A stretch of 64,000 bases of DNA from JANQQZ01 sp039187315. GTDB lineage: Bacteria; Planctomycetota; Phycisphaerae; Phycisphaerales; UBA1924. The notes beneath the pieces are model-generated. The model worked only from the letters and a program-made list of their open reading frames with translations, did not search any database and was not told the DNA's origin. Position numbers and translations under genes: made by a program. This document shows positions 34,726 to 45,400 of the stretch, piece after piece; position 1 is the first letter of the stretch; the number at the start of each line of letters is the position of its first letter. The DNA lies in assembly GCA_039187315.1 (NCBI GenBank), contig JBCCZQ010000005.1:1-64000 (forward strand). The letters are read 5' to 3'.

Positions 34726-36693
34726 TCAGGTGCCTCCTCTCGTTCGTCCGAGCAGCCAGCGGAGTTCGCTGCTCCCCAGCGCCAAGCTCAGGCCAAGATA
34801 GACCCCGCCGCCGATCGCGACCGAGCCGGCGAGCCTGGCCGCTGCTGCGATCCAGGTCTCGGGTGCACCCAGCGCCCACCGCAGCCCGAGCACGCACGCC
34901 ACCATCCCCGCGACGCCGAGCAGATGGTGCATGATCGGGAGAAGCACCGGTCCAAACGACACACGCCTACGCAGCAATGCGATCAGCACCACGGTTTGCA
35001 GCGACGCGGTGACCGCGGTCGCCCAGGCGAGCCCCGCCTCGCGCAGCGTCCAGATCAGCGTCAGGTTCAGCGCGAGGTTGACACCCACCATCGTGAGGCT
35101 GACCGCTGTAGGCGTCCGCGTGTCTTCACGAGCGTAGAACGCTCGGACGAGCAGGTGGTTCAGGCTGAACGCCCAGACCGCCAGGCTATAGCCGGCAAGC
35201 ACCGCCGCGGCCCGTTGCAGCCCCTGATCCGAAAAGCCGTTGCCGCCCGAGAACATCACGCGCACGAGGTCGTCCCGCACCAGGAAGAGTCCCGCCGAGG
35301 CCGGCAGGCCGATGAACAGCGAGAGCCGAACCCCTCGCGCGAGCGTATCGGCGAATCGGCCCGGATCCGACGCGGTCCGGGACAGCTGCGGGAACGCCGC
35401 GGTCGCCACAGCGATCCCGAACACGCCGAGCGGGAACTGGTACAGCCGCTGCGTGAAGCCCAGCACCGCGTTCGACGACTCATCCATCGGTACGGTCCGG
35501 CCAAACATCTCGGGACCAAACCATGTGGGCCACATCGCAAGCACGGTGTCCATCAGCGTGTTGAGCTGCAGCGTGCCCATCCCGATGACCACGGGAACAA
35601 ACGCGGCGAGCGTCGCCCGCCCGTGCGCCCATGCGCCGGTGAATGAGGTCGTCAGCGACAGATGGCGGCGGAGCGTGGCCGCGACCCACCCGAGCTGCAC
35701 CACGCCCGCGGCAAGGGTCGCCCACGCAACCAGCCGGCCCGCCTCCATCGGCGTGACCCCGGTCCACAAAGCCGCGAGCCCACCCGCGATCACACACAGG
35801 TTGAGCACAATCGGTACCGACGCAGGCACCGCGAACGAGCCCCGCACCTGGAGAACGCCGCCCAGCACGGCCGTGACGCAGACAAGCGGCATCAGCGGCA
35901 GCATGATCATCATCAGCGCGATCGAGTACTGGGTATCTTCCGCGAGCCCTTCGCTTCGGCTCCAGAGCAGCAGCCCCAGCTCACCCAGCACGGTTACGCC
36001 GCTGGTGACCGTGATCAGCGCCATGGCAATCAGCGAGGCATAGCGGTCGGAGAGCCGCGGCCTGGGATCCTCTGCGTCGGATCCGGCGAGCTTGGTATAC
36101 CGCGGGATGAATGCGCCAGACAGGGCGCCTTCGCCGAAGAGCCTGCGGAACATATTCGGCAGCGCAAACGCAGCGTTGAATGCCGAACCCACGACGCTGT
36201 CCCCGAAGACGCGGACAAGCACCAGATCGCGCGCGAGCCCGAACACGCGCGACGCGAACGTAAGCCCCGCCACGGTCGCCGTGTTCTGCGCGAGCGTGTC
36301 CACGTCGTCCGATCGCCGGGACCGATCGGGCAGGAGTCGAACGGCGGCTGCCGCAGCCGCACACGCCAGCAGCACGCCAGCGACGTTGGCCGCAAGATCC
36401 ATCGGATCAACGACGCGGTTCAGCCCCGGTATGCCCTGCGTCAGCTCATCGATCGCGGCGTAGCCCGCCCCGATCCCCGCGGCGCGAAGCAGAGAGCCTC
36501 GCGAACGCCACGGGCCTGCCCACTCCGTGGCGATCAGCAGCAGCGTCCACAGGCCGAAGGCCGCGATGTGAACGAACAGGTCGGGCCGAGGGACCGGCCC
36601 CTCGATGACCACGTTGGGCCAATGCGTTGCCGTCCCGAGCACGACCGCAAACAGGATGAAACCGGCGCGACGCCAGCCCCTGCCGGGGATCAC
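34726..36693 (-). CDS. VanZ-like domain fused to MurJ/MviN lipid II flippase
   Basis: A 655-residue polytopic membrane protein. Residues 1 to about 125 form a VanZ-like module (DLFVHIAAFGLWTLLLI, YAAIDELTQGIPGLNRVVDP, MDLAANVAGVLLA). From about residue 135 a complete MurJ follows: TFASRVFGLARDLVLVRVFG, AFNAAFALPNMFRRLFGEGA and LSGAFIPRYTK. MurJ moves lipid II across the inner membrane for peptidoglycan synthesis; VanZ domains in other bacteria affect glycopeptide sensitivity. The start is a GTG overlapping the ParA stop (GTGA). There is no stop or start between the domains, so the fusion is real at the sequence level. Confidence 0.88.
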   Translation of the reverse strand: MIPGRGWRRAGFILFAVVLGTATHWPNVVIEGPVPRPDLFVHIAAFGLWTLLLIATEWAGPWRSRGSLLRAAGIGAGYAAIDELTQGIPGLNRVVDPMDLAANVAGVLLACAAAAAAVRLLPDRSRRSDDVDTLAQNTATVAGLTFASRVFGLARDLVLVRVFGDSVVGSAFNAAFALPNMFRRLFGEGALSGAFIPRYTKLAGSDAEDPRPRLSDRYASLIAMALITVTSGVTVLGELGLLLWSRSEGLAEDTQYSIALMMIMLPLMPLVCVTAVLGGVLQVRGSFAVPASVPIVLNLCVIAGGLAALWTGVTPMEAGRLVAWATLAAGVVQLGWVAATLRRHLSLTTSFTGAWAHGRATLAAFVPVVIGMGTLQLNTLMDTVLAMWPTWFGPEMFGRTVPMDESSNAVLGFTQRLYQFPLGVFGIAVATAAFPQLSRTASDPGRFADTLARGVRLSLFIGLPASAGLFLVRDDLVRVMFSGGNGFSDQGLQRAAAVLAGYSLAVWAFSLNHLLVRAFYAREDTRTPTAVSLTMVGVNLALNLTLIWTLREAGLAWATAVTASLQTVVLIALLRRRVSFGPVLLPIMHHLLGVAGMVACVLGLRWALGAPETWIAAAARLAGSVAIGGGVYLGLSLALGSSELRWLLGRTRGGT

Positions 36694-37634
36694 GCCCGCG
36701 AGCCCGCGTCACGGGCTCCAGCTTCAGGGCGGGCTTCAGGTTGGGCAGCAGGGCGCGGATCAGGGTCGGCGACCTGGAACGGCTCAGCAGCGGCATGCGG
36801 CCGCACCACGACCTCGGGCGGTGAACGGTCGCTCTCAGTAGGGAAGACCCTCTCGCCGATCACCCGCGTCAGCTGCTCGTAATCGGCGGCCCCCGCGGCT
36901 TCGGGTGCATATTCGAAGATCGTCTTGCCGAAGCTCGGGCTCTCGGCGAGCTTGATATTCCTGCGGATCGCCGGCTCGAACACGCGTGCGTCCGACCAGG
37001 GCTTGTCCGTGCCGCGGGCCGAGTCGAAGAAGGTCCGTAACTCCTCGACAACCTCCTGCGCGAGCGTGGTCTGCTGCTCGTGCATGCAGAGCACGACGCC
37101 GGCGACCCGGAGCGAAGGGTTCAGCGACCCGCGGACGAGCCCGACCGTCTCGAGCAGCTTGCTCACCCCTTCGAGCGCCAGGAAGTGGGCCTGCATCGGG
37201 ATAAGCACCTGATCGGCCGCCGCGAGCCCGCTGAGCGTCAGCAGCCCGAGCGAGGGCGGGCAATCGATGAGCACCGCGTCGTACCGGTCCCGGGCCCCGT
37301 CAAGCACCCGCCGGAGCCGGTGCTGGCGGTCGGGCTCACCACCGAGATCCTGCTCGATACCCGCGAGATCGGTTTCGGCCGGCAGCAGATCGAGCCGCTC
37401 GCGAGACGTGATCAGCGGTCCGTCCAGCGCCAGGTCCGGATCGAGAAGCACGTCATAGACACTATCTTGGAGGGTCGACGGGCTCTCGCCCAGATGGAGC
37501 GTGGCGTGGGCCTGGGGATCAAGGTCGACCAAGAGCACGCGGCGGCCGGACAGGGCCAGGCCGGCCGCGAGGTTGACGGTCGTCGTCGTCTTCCCGACGC
37601 CGCCCTTCTGGTTCATCAGCGCCAGGCACCGCAT
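36690..37634 (-). CDS. ParA/Soj-type partitioning ATPase, orphan
   Basis: A 314-residue ParA-family ATPase with the deviant Walker A LMNQKGGVGKTTTTVNLAAG, Walker A' VDLDPQAHATLHLG and Walker B YDAVLIDCPPSLGLLT. The family moves chromosomes, plasmids or protein clusters along the nucleoid. The last 45 residues are Pro/Ala/Glu/Arg-rich and probably disordered. No parB or parS-like repeat is seen next to it; instead it heads an operon with the VanZ-MurJ fusion and an SDR, so a positioning role linked to the envelope is possible. Confidence 0.92.
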   Translation of the reverse strand: MRCLALMNQKGGVGKTTTTVNLAAGLALSGRRVLLVDLDPQAHATLHLGESPSTLQDSVYDVLLDPDLALDGPLITSRERLDLLPAETDLAGIEQDLGGEPDRQHRLRRVLDGARDRYDAVLIDCPPSLGLLTLSGLAAADQVLIPMQAHFLALEGVSKLLETVGLVRGSLNPSLRVAGVVLCMHEQQTTLAQEVVEELRTFFDSARGTDKPWSDARVFEPAIRRNIKLAESPSFGKTIFEYAPEAAGAADYEQLTRVIGERVFPTESDRSPPEVVVRPHAAAEPFQVADPDPRPAAQPEARPEAGARDAGSRA

Positions 37635-37741
37635 CCGGCCAGTATAGAGAACGCGCCGGCGGAGGGTGGGCGGCGGCGATCATCCAGCCCGCCACACATC
37701 CGGATGCACATCCAGGTATGCAACGTTGACGCTTGACGCGA

Positions 37742-39148
37742 TCAGGCCTGGTCGGCTGTCGCTTCGAGGGCTGCCGGTGCGGGATCTGTTTCGCCTTCGT
37801 CGTGGTGGAGCTTGCCGGGCCTGCCGGTTTCGGCTGGGTGGAACCCCGAGGACTTCGAGAGCGTGTGGGCCTCGATCTGCTTCCGCCTGGCGACCTTGAT
37901 CGCGGTGACGCCGATATAGCTGACAAAGAGCAGCACGACAGCGTACATCAGCCTGGCGCGGCCGTAGCTCGCAGCGACGCCCAGCGCGGCGAACCCCGCG
38001 CCGATGCCGTAGAGAGCAAATACAGCCCCCTTGACGCCCAGCGAGCGCTTGAGCATGTGGTGCAGATGGTCAGAGTCGGGCTCGGACAGGCTCTTGCCAG
38101 CCATCTTGCGCCGGACGATCGCGAGCGTGGTATCGATGATCGGGATCGCGTAGATAACCAGGCCGATGACAACCAGGTGCGTTCGTCCGGTGTCGCCCAG
38201 CAGCAGGATGAGTACCACCGTGCAGTAGCCCAGCAGCAGCGAGCCGCAGTCGCCCAAGAAGATGTTCGCCGGATTGAAGTTGTGCGGCAGGAACCCCAGG
38301 CACGCACCGAGCACCGCGAGCGCCAGCACTACTCTCTGCGTGTCGCGCGGTCCGTTGTCCGCGACGGCGAGGCCCAGTGCGATGATCAGCAGCCCCGCGA
38401 CAGCGATCGCCGTCACGCCCGTCAGCAGCCCATCGAGCCCATCGATCAGGTTCGACGCGTTGCATCCTCCCAGCACGAAGGTCGCGATGATCGCCGCCCC
38501 GGCCCAGTAGACCAGATCGACCGGGATCGTATCCGGCAGCAGCGGGAGGGCGGATGGTAGGTGGATGATGAACCCGACTGTCTCGAACGTCAGCGATCCC
38601 TCGCCCAGTTCGATCGTCGGGATACCCAGCATCTCCGCGGTCGGCATCATCAGCCCGCGTGCGACCTGCACACCGATCTCGTCAGCAGCCAAGGCTGCCG
38701 CGGCAAACAGCTGGCCCGACACCTTCAGCCGGGGGCTGATCCCGATCACGTCGTCGAGCAGGCCCACGAGCATGATCACGCTCATACCCAGCAGGATCGA
38801 CCACGGCATGACGCGTTCGGCCTCGACAAGGATGTGCGTTGTCGGATGGAACTCGATCAGCGGGTCGATGCGGATCGCCATGATGCTATAGAACATGGCG
38901 GCGACCAGGCCCAGGAAGACCGCTGCGCCTCCCAGGTAGGCCACCGGGATCTTGTGGACCTTGCGCGGATCGGACGGCTGATCGATGATGCCGTTTGCCA
39001 CCGCGAGCCGGCGCATCACCGGCGTCGCGATCAGCGTCACGATGAACGCGACGATAAACACGCCAACGTACCCGTTGAACACGCCCGTGCGTGTCAGTGT
39101 CTCCGCGGCCTCAGCTGCGGCCTCGGGCTGAACGGCCTCGGGGATCAT
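37742..39148 (-). CDS. WecA/MraY family polyprenyl-phosphate HexNAc-1-phosphate transferase
   Basis: A 468-residue membrane protein with about eleven helices that loads a HexNAc-1-phosphate onto undecaprenyl phosphate. Motifs in order: DQPSDPRKVHKIPVAYLGG, VGLLDDVIGISPR (Asp-Asp at 132-133), NASNLIDGLDGL, NIFLGDCGSLLLGY and DSDHLHHML. The ATG at 39148 overlaps the epimerase stop (ATGA), which decides the start over the longer open frame. A polar 40-residue tail follows the last helix. It ends block B. Together with the WbaP-like enzyme of block A it gives the window two different chain-initiating transferases. Confidence 0.93.
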   Translation of the reverse strand: MIPEAVQPEAAAEAAETLTRTGVFNGYVGVFIVAFIVTLIATPVMRRLAVANGIIDQPSDPRKVHKIPVAYLGGAAVFLGLVAAMFYSIMAIRIDPLIEFHPTTHILVEAERVMPWSILLGMSVIMLVGLLDDVIGISPRLKVSGQLFAAAALAADEIGVQVARGLMMPTAEMLGIPTIELGEGSLTFETVGFIIHLPSALPLLPDTIPVDLVYWAGAAIIATFVLGGCNASNLIDGLDGLLTGVTAIAVAGLLIIALGLAVADNGPRDTQRVVLALAVLGACLGFLPHNFNPANIFLGDCGSLLLGYCTVVLILLLGDTGRTHLVVIGLVIYAIPIIDTTLAIVRRKMAGKSLSEPDSDHLHHMLKRSLGVKGAVFALYGIGAGFAALGVAASYGRARLMYAVVLLFVSYIGVTAIKVARRKQIEAHTLSKSSGFHPAETGRPGKLHHDEGETDPAPAALEATADQA

Positions 39149-40170
39149 GCATCGGCTCCGGAGACGGCCTGCTCGCTCGCCCGGACCACCGGCCGCATCC
39201 ACGCGGCGATATCGGCAACGGTTTTCTCAAGCGGTGTCGTGTGCGTGAACCCGATCGCCTCGCGTATCCGCGAAAGGTCCGGTTGTCTCCGGCGGAGGTC
39301 CTCGAATCCGGGGCCGAACGCGTCCTCGTACGCGATCTGCTCGATCACGGACGACGAGCCAGTCACCTCGATGACCAGTTCGGCGAGACTCCGGATGCTG
39401 ATCGGCTGGTCGGACCCCAGATTGAACAGCCGCCCGTGGCACGCCTGGTCTTCGATGAGTGCCGGAAGCGCCCGCACGATGTCCCGCACGTCACCGAAGC
39501 AGCGAGACTGGGCACCATCGCCGTACACGGTCAGAGGCTCGCCGCGCAGAGCGGCCTCGACAAATCGTGGCACGACCATGCCGTACGAGCCGACCTGTCT
39601 GGGACCGACGGTATTGAAGAACCGGACGACGACGGCTGGCAGCCCGGCGTCCCGTGCGTGCCCAAGGGCGAGGAATTCGTCGAGCGCCTTGCTCGCTGCG
39701 TAGGACCACCGCGTGACCGTCGTCGGACCGAGCAGCAGGTCGTCATCCTCGCGGAAAACATCCCTCACGCCCTTGCCATAGACCTCGCTCGAAGATGCGA
39801 CGAGCACGCGCGAAGGCGCGCCGTCGCTGCCAGAGCTGAGGGCGACACGCAGCAACGCCGCGGTGTCGGAAACGTTTCGCTCCATCGCCTCTACAGGGCG
39901 GTCCATGACAAGCCGCACACCGACATGCGCCGCAAGGTGGTAGATCTCATCGAACGGTCCAAGTGTTCGGCCGGGCCCGATCGCGTCCAGCGCGTCCGCG
40001 ATATCTGAGCGGACAAACCGCAGGGCCCGTTCCGGATCCGACAGCGCGAGGTTGCTCAGGCTTCCGGTCGACAGGTTGTCGATGACCGTGACCTCGCGCC
40101 CGGATTCCAGGAGCGTCTCGACGAGGTGCGAGCCGATGAAGCCGGCCCCGCCGGTGACCAGCGCCCTCAC
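39145..40170 (-). CDS. NAD-dependent nucleotide-sugar epimerase/dehydratase
   Basis: A 341-residue extended SDR: ALVTGGAGFIGSHLVETLL cofactor loop, YHLAAHVGVRLVMDRPVE, VASSSEVYGKG and WSYAASKALDEFLAL (Tyr-x3-Lys), then FFNTVGPRQ and YGDGAQSRCFGDVRD. The pattern fits UDP-glucose/UDP-GlcNAc 4-epimerases or UDP-glucuronate decarboxylases, which cannot be told apart here. GTG start, three bases after the stop of the Wzz/BY-kinase-like gene. Confidence 0.9.
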   Translation of the reverse strand: MRALVTGGAGFIGSHLVETLLESGREVTVIDNLSTGSLSNLALSDPERALRFVRSDIADALDAIGPGRTLGPFDEIYHLAAHVGVRLVMDRPVEAMERNVSDTAALLRVALSSGSDGAPSRVLVASSSEVYGKGVRDVFREDDDLLLGPTTVTRWSYAASKALDEFLALGHARDAGLPAVVVRFFNTVGPRQVGSYGMVVPRFVEAALRGEPLTVYGDGAQSRCFGDVRDIVRALPALIEDQACHGRLFNLGSDQPISIRSLAELVIEVTGSSSVIEQIAYEDAFGPGFEDLRRRQPDLSRIREAIGFTHTTPLEKTVADIAAWMRPVVRASEQAVSGADA

Positions 40171-40173
40171 GGC

Positions 40174-42399
40174 TCAGCCCTCCGCCGCGGCACGTTTGGC
40201 GTTGTGGTACGCGTGGGCGGTGCGCATGTTCGATTTGAAGTAGCCCCCCGCGGATGCGCGCACGCCGTTGACCACGACACCCAGGAACTCAGCGCGGGTG
40301 TCGGCCAGCTCGTTCTTCAGGCGTCCGACCATGCCGCGCTTTACGCTCAACGCACGCGTGACAAGCACCGTGCCGCCCACGCGGTTTGCCAGGGCGTAGG
40401 CGTCGCCGGCGACGATCGCCGGAGCGACGTCGATCAGGACCAGGTCGTACCTTGTTTCGAGCTCCGTCAGCAGGCGTCCCATCGGCTCCGTCGAAAGCCG
40501 CTCGAAGACGCGGTACTCCTGCGCACCGACCGTGAGCACATCCAGATTCGGCGTCTCGGTCGGGCGGACCGCCTGTTCGACCGGGAGATGGCCGCCGAGC
40601 ACGTTCGCAAGCCCGGGGCCGGCTTCGAGGCCGAAGAGCCTGTGCAACGCCGGCCGTCGCAGGTTGGCATCGATGATCAGTACGCGGCTTTCCGCCGCAG
40701 CGGCCGCCTGCGCCACGTTGGTCAGCAGCGTCGTGGCGCCAGAGCCCGGCGTGGCCGGGACGATCAGCACCGATCGGTGTCCGGCAAGCTGGATCTTCTT
40801 GGTCATCGAAGTCCGGAGTTGTCGCACGCTTTCGGAGAAGACCCCGCTGGGGCGATCCTGGAAAGCCGTCTCCGCACGCTTCGGCCGGGAGGGGTCCTCG
40901 GCGATATCGGGAAGCATGCCCAGCACCGGCGTGCGCGGCAGCATCGCGATGTCCGAGGGGCCCTTGACACGCTGGTCCAGCAGCTCACGGAGCACGATGA
41001 TGACCGAGGTGAAGCCCATCACCAGTAAGAAACCTGCCGGCACGATGATCTTGATATCGGGGAACGACATCCGATCGGGCAGCGTCGGAGCCTGGAAGAG
41101 CTGGACGCGGTTGGCCGACTCGAGCGCCGAAACGCCGCGGAGTTCGTCCAGCCGAGCCTGGTTATCCTCGATGCGGCGCTGCGTGGCTTCAACAGATCGC
41201 TGAAGCGCCGCGATCTCCTGCGCGATCTGCGTGATCTCGTTGAGCCGGTCCGTGGCCTCTTCGATGTCATCCTGGAGTTCGGCCTGCCGCGCGTAGAGCT
41301 GTGTGAGTGTGCGGCGTATCGCGTCGATCGACTCGTCGAAGCGCAGCGAGAGCAGCGACTCGGTCTTGGCGTTGAGCTCTTCCTGGAGACCATCGATATC
41401 GGCGCGAACGACACGTATCTGCGGGTGCTCCGGCCCGAGCCCGAGCCGTTCGAACCCGCGGAGCGACGCCTGCCGTGCCTGGAGCTGCGACTGGAGCTGC
41501 TGGATCAGCGGGTCCGCGTTCACCTGCGCTCGGATGTCGTCCGGATAGGTCACGCCGGCCGGGTCGTTCAAGATATTGAGATACTCTTTCTGTTGCGTCT
41601 CGCTGAGTGATATGAACGAATTGACCTCGTTCTTATCTTCGACCGCGAGTTTGAGCGCCTGAGCATCCTCAGAGAGCTTCGAATCGACCGACTCGAGCTG
41701 GTTGTCGATCAGCAGCCGATCGATCGCGCGCTGGTCGCGTTCCACGGCGTCGCGCAGGTCGTTGATCAGCCTGTTGAGCTGGCTGCGTGTCTCCGAGCGG
41801 CCCTGGTTCACCTGGTTGCGCGCAAAGTCCAGGTAGGCGTCCGTGACGAGGTCCACGATCGTGAAGACGTCCTGTTTCTCGGAGTACGACAGGCTCAGCT
41901 GGATGTATGTCGTGCTGGACATCGGCCTTGCGATCAGCGTTTCTTGCAGCTCGATCAGCGCGTCGCTCTTATTCAGCCCGCCGCCGCCATCCTTGAACTG
42001 CCCTGCCCAGTTCGGGGCCTCGGCCATCAGCCTCGGGCTGTCGACGACGCCCTCGAGCACATTGAGCGAGGTCATGCTGTTGGCCTGGGTAGCCATGAAG
42101 CGCTCGAGCTCTTCCTTATTCCCGAACGACCCGAACTCAGAGATCGTCTCCCGCTCGGCGAGAACCTGGAAGAACGCCTCGGACTTGTACTGCGGCGCGA
42201 AGCGCCGGAGCGCGATGAACCCGCCCACGCCGAACGCGATGCCGATGAAACCCGCGATGATCAGGACGATGAGGTACTTCTTGAGAAGCTTGACAGGGTC
42301 GAGCGCCGTCGCGCTTGACAACGCCGGCGGCGGACTGGCGGCCACCCCGCTGGCTGCGGGTGGTCGTGCAGGACGTGAAGGGCTTGGAGCGGTTGTCAT
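40174..42399 (-). CDS. Wzz/BY-kinase-like protein with degenerate P-loop
   Basis: A 741-residue inner-membrane protein with the same plan as the block A kinase: helix at about 42-65, long periplasmic coiled coil, second helix (IIVPAGFLLVMGFTSVIIVL), cytoplasmic ATPase-like domain. Walker A' (VLIIDANLRRPALH) and Walker B (LVLIDVAP) are intact, but the P-loop reads TPGSGATTLL: residue 555, where the phosphate-binding lysine belongs, is Ala (GCC codon at 40735-40737). ATP hydrolysis and autophosphorylation are therefore doubtful. Two tyrosines remain in the tail (GGYFKSNMRTAHAYHN). Likely a structural chain-length regulator, possibly working with another kinase. Confidence 0.88.
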   Translation of the reverse strand: MTTAPSPSRPARPPAASGVAASPPPALSSATALDPVKLLKKYLIVLIIAGFIGIAFGVGGFIALRRFAPQYKSEAFFQVLAERETISEFGSFGNKEELERFMATQANSMTSLNVLEGVVDSPRLMAEAPNWAGQFKDGGGGLNKSDALIELQETLIARPMSSTTYIQLSLSYSEKQDVFTIVDLVTDAYLDFARNQVNQGRSETRSQLNRLINDLRDAVERDQRAIDRLLIDNQLESVDSKLSEDAQALKLAVEDKNEVNSFISLSETQQKEYLNILNDPAGVTYPDDIRAQVNADPLIQQLQSQLQARQASLRGFERLGLGPEHPQIRVVRADIDGLQEELNAKTESLLSLRFDESIDAIRRTLTQLYARQAELQDDIEEATDRLNEITQIAQEIAALQRSVEATQRRIEDNQARLDELRGVSALESANRVQLFQAPTLPDRMSFPDIKIIVPAGFLLVMGFTSVIIVLRELLDQRVKGPSDIAMLPRTPVLGMLPDIAEDPSRPKRAETAFQDRPSGVFSESVRQLRTSMTKKIQLAGHRSVLIVPATPGSGATTLLTNVAQAAAAAESRVLIIDANLRRPALHRLFGLEAGPGLANVLGGHLPVEQAVRPTETPNLDVLTVGAQEYRVFERLSTEPMGRLLTELETRYDLVLIDVAPAIVAGDAYALANRVGGTVLVTRALSVKRGMVGRLKNELADTRAEFLGVVVNGVRASAGGYFKSNMRTAHAYHNAKRAAAEG

Positions 42400-42465
42400 G
42401 ATCGGTTCCGAATGGCGTGAAGTGTCACCCGAGTCTCTGCGGCCCGTGGCCGGTCTGTCGGTGGA

Positions 42466-45400
42466 TCAGGTGCGCTGGCGGATCATCTCGAGCACGCGAT
42501 CGAGCTGGTCCTGCTGCTCCTCGTCTGGGGATTCCTGGGCCGAAAGGATTGCACGGGCCTCCTGTGCCGCGTTGTCCGCACCCGTGGCGTTACCGGTTTC
42601 CAGCCTCGCCTCCGCGAGGTGGATCAGCACGGGCGCACGTTCTGCATCGGTTGTTGCAAGCGGCAGGGCCCGTTCGAGTGTCGAGAGGCCCTCCTCGTGC
42701 TGCCCGTTCCGGAGCAGAGTCAGGCCGAGCGTGTCGAGATACCCCCGGTTGTTGGGGTAGAGCTCGGCGGCTCGGCGTGCAAACGGCAGCGCGGCCGAAG
42801 CCTCGCCCAAGTGCACCGCCATGGTGTACGCCAGGTTATTGAGCAGGTCCGCGTCGTCGGGCACCAGCTCCAAACCCCGCCGCATGTCCTCGGCAGCACG
42901 CACGTAGTCGCCGTCGCGGTACAGCGCCACAGAACGGAACTTGAGCGAACGCAGACGCAGGTTCGGGTTGGGCGAGCCCGCGATGAGCGGCTCGAGCGCC
43001 GCATACGCGTCGTCGATGCCGTCAGCCTCGATCGCCAGCAGCCGGGCCCTCGCGTACTGCGCCCATGGGGTCAGTCCGCTGGAACGGTCGATGCGGTTCA
43101 TGAAGCTCAGGGCTTGCTCACGATCCTCAAGAAGAGGGATCAGGCGGTTCGCCCACATGTTGATCATCGTCGGATCGGTCTTGGCCAGCTCGTAGGCCTG
43201 CATGAGCAGACGCTCGACCTCCGGCCGGTTCTCGGCCTCCGATTCCACCGAAGCCCGGACCAGCAGCACGCGGGCATCGTCCGAGGGCAGCGCCGGATCA
43301 CTCGTGACCTGCCGCGCCCGGCGCACGTCGGGCCTCGGCTGCGCCATCAGCGACTGAACGTACTTGATCCCGATGCTCAGGTCCTTCGTCTGCTCCCAGG
43401 CACGCTCGTAATACCCCGAGGCCCTCCGGGCGCGATCGATCTCGGCAAACAGATCCCCGGCCGAAACCAGCAGCTGGAGGTTACCAGCCTCCCGCTCCAA
43501 TGCCGCATCGATCACGTCCGCGGCGGCATCATCTCTGCCGAATTCGATCAGACGCCGAGCGCCACCGATTCGCACCTCGAGGTTCTCGGGATACGCCGCG
43601 ATCGCGGTGATGACATCCTGCGCCGCGTCATCCATCCTGCCCATGTCGGCGAGCATCGACGACCGGAGCCGATACGCGGTGAGGTTGGTCGGATCGAGCT
43701 CGATCGCTCGGCCGAGGTCCTCGAGCGCATCTTCAAGGAACGTGCGGTCCCGCGCGAGCATCGTCGCACGCTGGACATAGGGCATGGGAGCATCCGGGAA
43801 GGCCGCGATCGCCTCATCGATGATGCGCCGGGCCTCGGCGGTGTTGCCCAGGCCCTGGGCGACTTCCGACCGCAGGAGCCGGATCACCAGCTGGTCACGC
43901 GTCTCGGCGTCGAGCTGTGTGATCCGCTCGTCCGCCTTGTCATAGGTACCGATGCGCGTGTAGGCCTCGATGAGCCTCGGGAGCGCCTCGCGCCCAGCGG
44001 GCCCGTCCGCAGCCGGTCCGCGGAGCAGCGCTTCGTAGAGCTCGATCGCTTCGTCATACCGCCCCAGCCGTAGAAACTCTCGCCCGAGCACGGTGTCGAT
44101 CACCGGGTTGGACGGATCTTGCAGCGTTCGGCCCTGCCGGAGCGTGGTCAGTGCGCGATCGGGCATGCCTCGCTCGATCAGGAACGACCCGAACGTGAGG
44201 TAGGAACGCACCGAGATCGCGTCGGGCTCATCGGAGACGAGGTAGCCCGTGAACTGTTCAACGCCGCGTGCCAGCTGGTTGCGGTTCGCGTACCACTTCG
44301 CGTCCAGCGCGACGAGCTCAAGTGAGTCGTCTTCGGCCCTCGCAGTGTCGATCGCTGCCCGCGCCGCATCGAACTCGCTCAGGTCGATCGCCAGGTCGAT
44401 CATCGCCGCCACGTTTTCGCGGAACTCGGGGCGGGCCTCGGCGATGCGCTGGCGTTCCTCGTAGGCAAGCCGCTTGTTGCCGGCGGCGCCTTCCAGCGCG
44501 AGCCACATCTGCGTGAACTGCTCATCGCTGCGGCCGAGCTCGAGGCTATCACGAGCGACTCGGAGCGCATCGGTCGTACGCCCGAGGCTGAACAGCGCTC
44601 GGAGATAATCCGTGATCAGCTCGACATCGTCCGGCCGGATGGCCAGCGCCTGCGAGAACGTATCGATCGCGCTCGTGTTCTTCCCGAGCCGGAGCTGGAT
44701 CTGGGCCAGCAGGCGCAGCGTGCGTGGGTTCTGGCTGCCACGCTCGGTCGCGGCGATCAGCGTGCGCTCCGCGTCTTCGAGCCGGTCCTCGGCGAGCAGC
44801 AGGCGGGCCTGCAGCGCAAGGCCACCCGCGCCGTCGATATCACGCTCGCCGTGCTCGGCGATGATCGCCCTGGCCGAGTCGAGGTCGTCCACACGGATCG
44901 CGTGGTCGAAAGCGGCCAGCAGGATCTGTGTGTCATCGGGGGCCAGCTCGAGCGCGCGATCGATCGTTGTCGTTGCGGCCTCGATGTCTCCCGTCGAGAG
45001 GTGCACGAGATGGGTGCGGTATGCCTTCTGCGATTCGCTGATATTCAGGCCATCGATCGCGGTGATCGCAAGGTCGGCATCGCCGCCGATGCTCGCCTGC
45101 CTGCGGATCTGGGCGAGCGAGGCGCTCTCGGGCTCGATGGCGAGACCGGCGTCGGCAACCGCGGTTGCGCGATCGAACTCGCCCAGTCTCAGCAGCATCG
45201 ACGCGAGCGAGATATGCAGCCTGCCATCGCTTACGGGTGCGTTCGCCTCGATCGCGCGCTCGAGGATCGCCGCTGCTTCCAGCCGTGCCCCGCGCTCGAT
45301 CGCCTGCTGCGCCTCGACCAGCGCCTGCTGCACAGGATCCTCGCTTGAGTTGGTGCCAGTCAGCGCCTGGATGGTCCGGAGCCGGTCCAGGATCCGCTCT

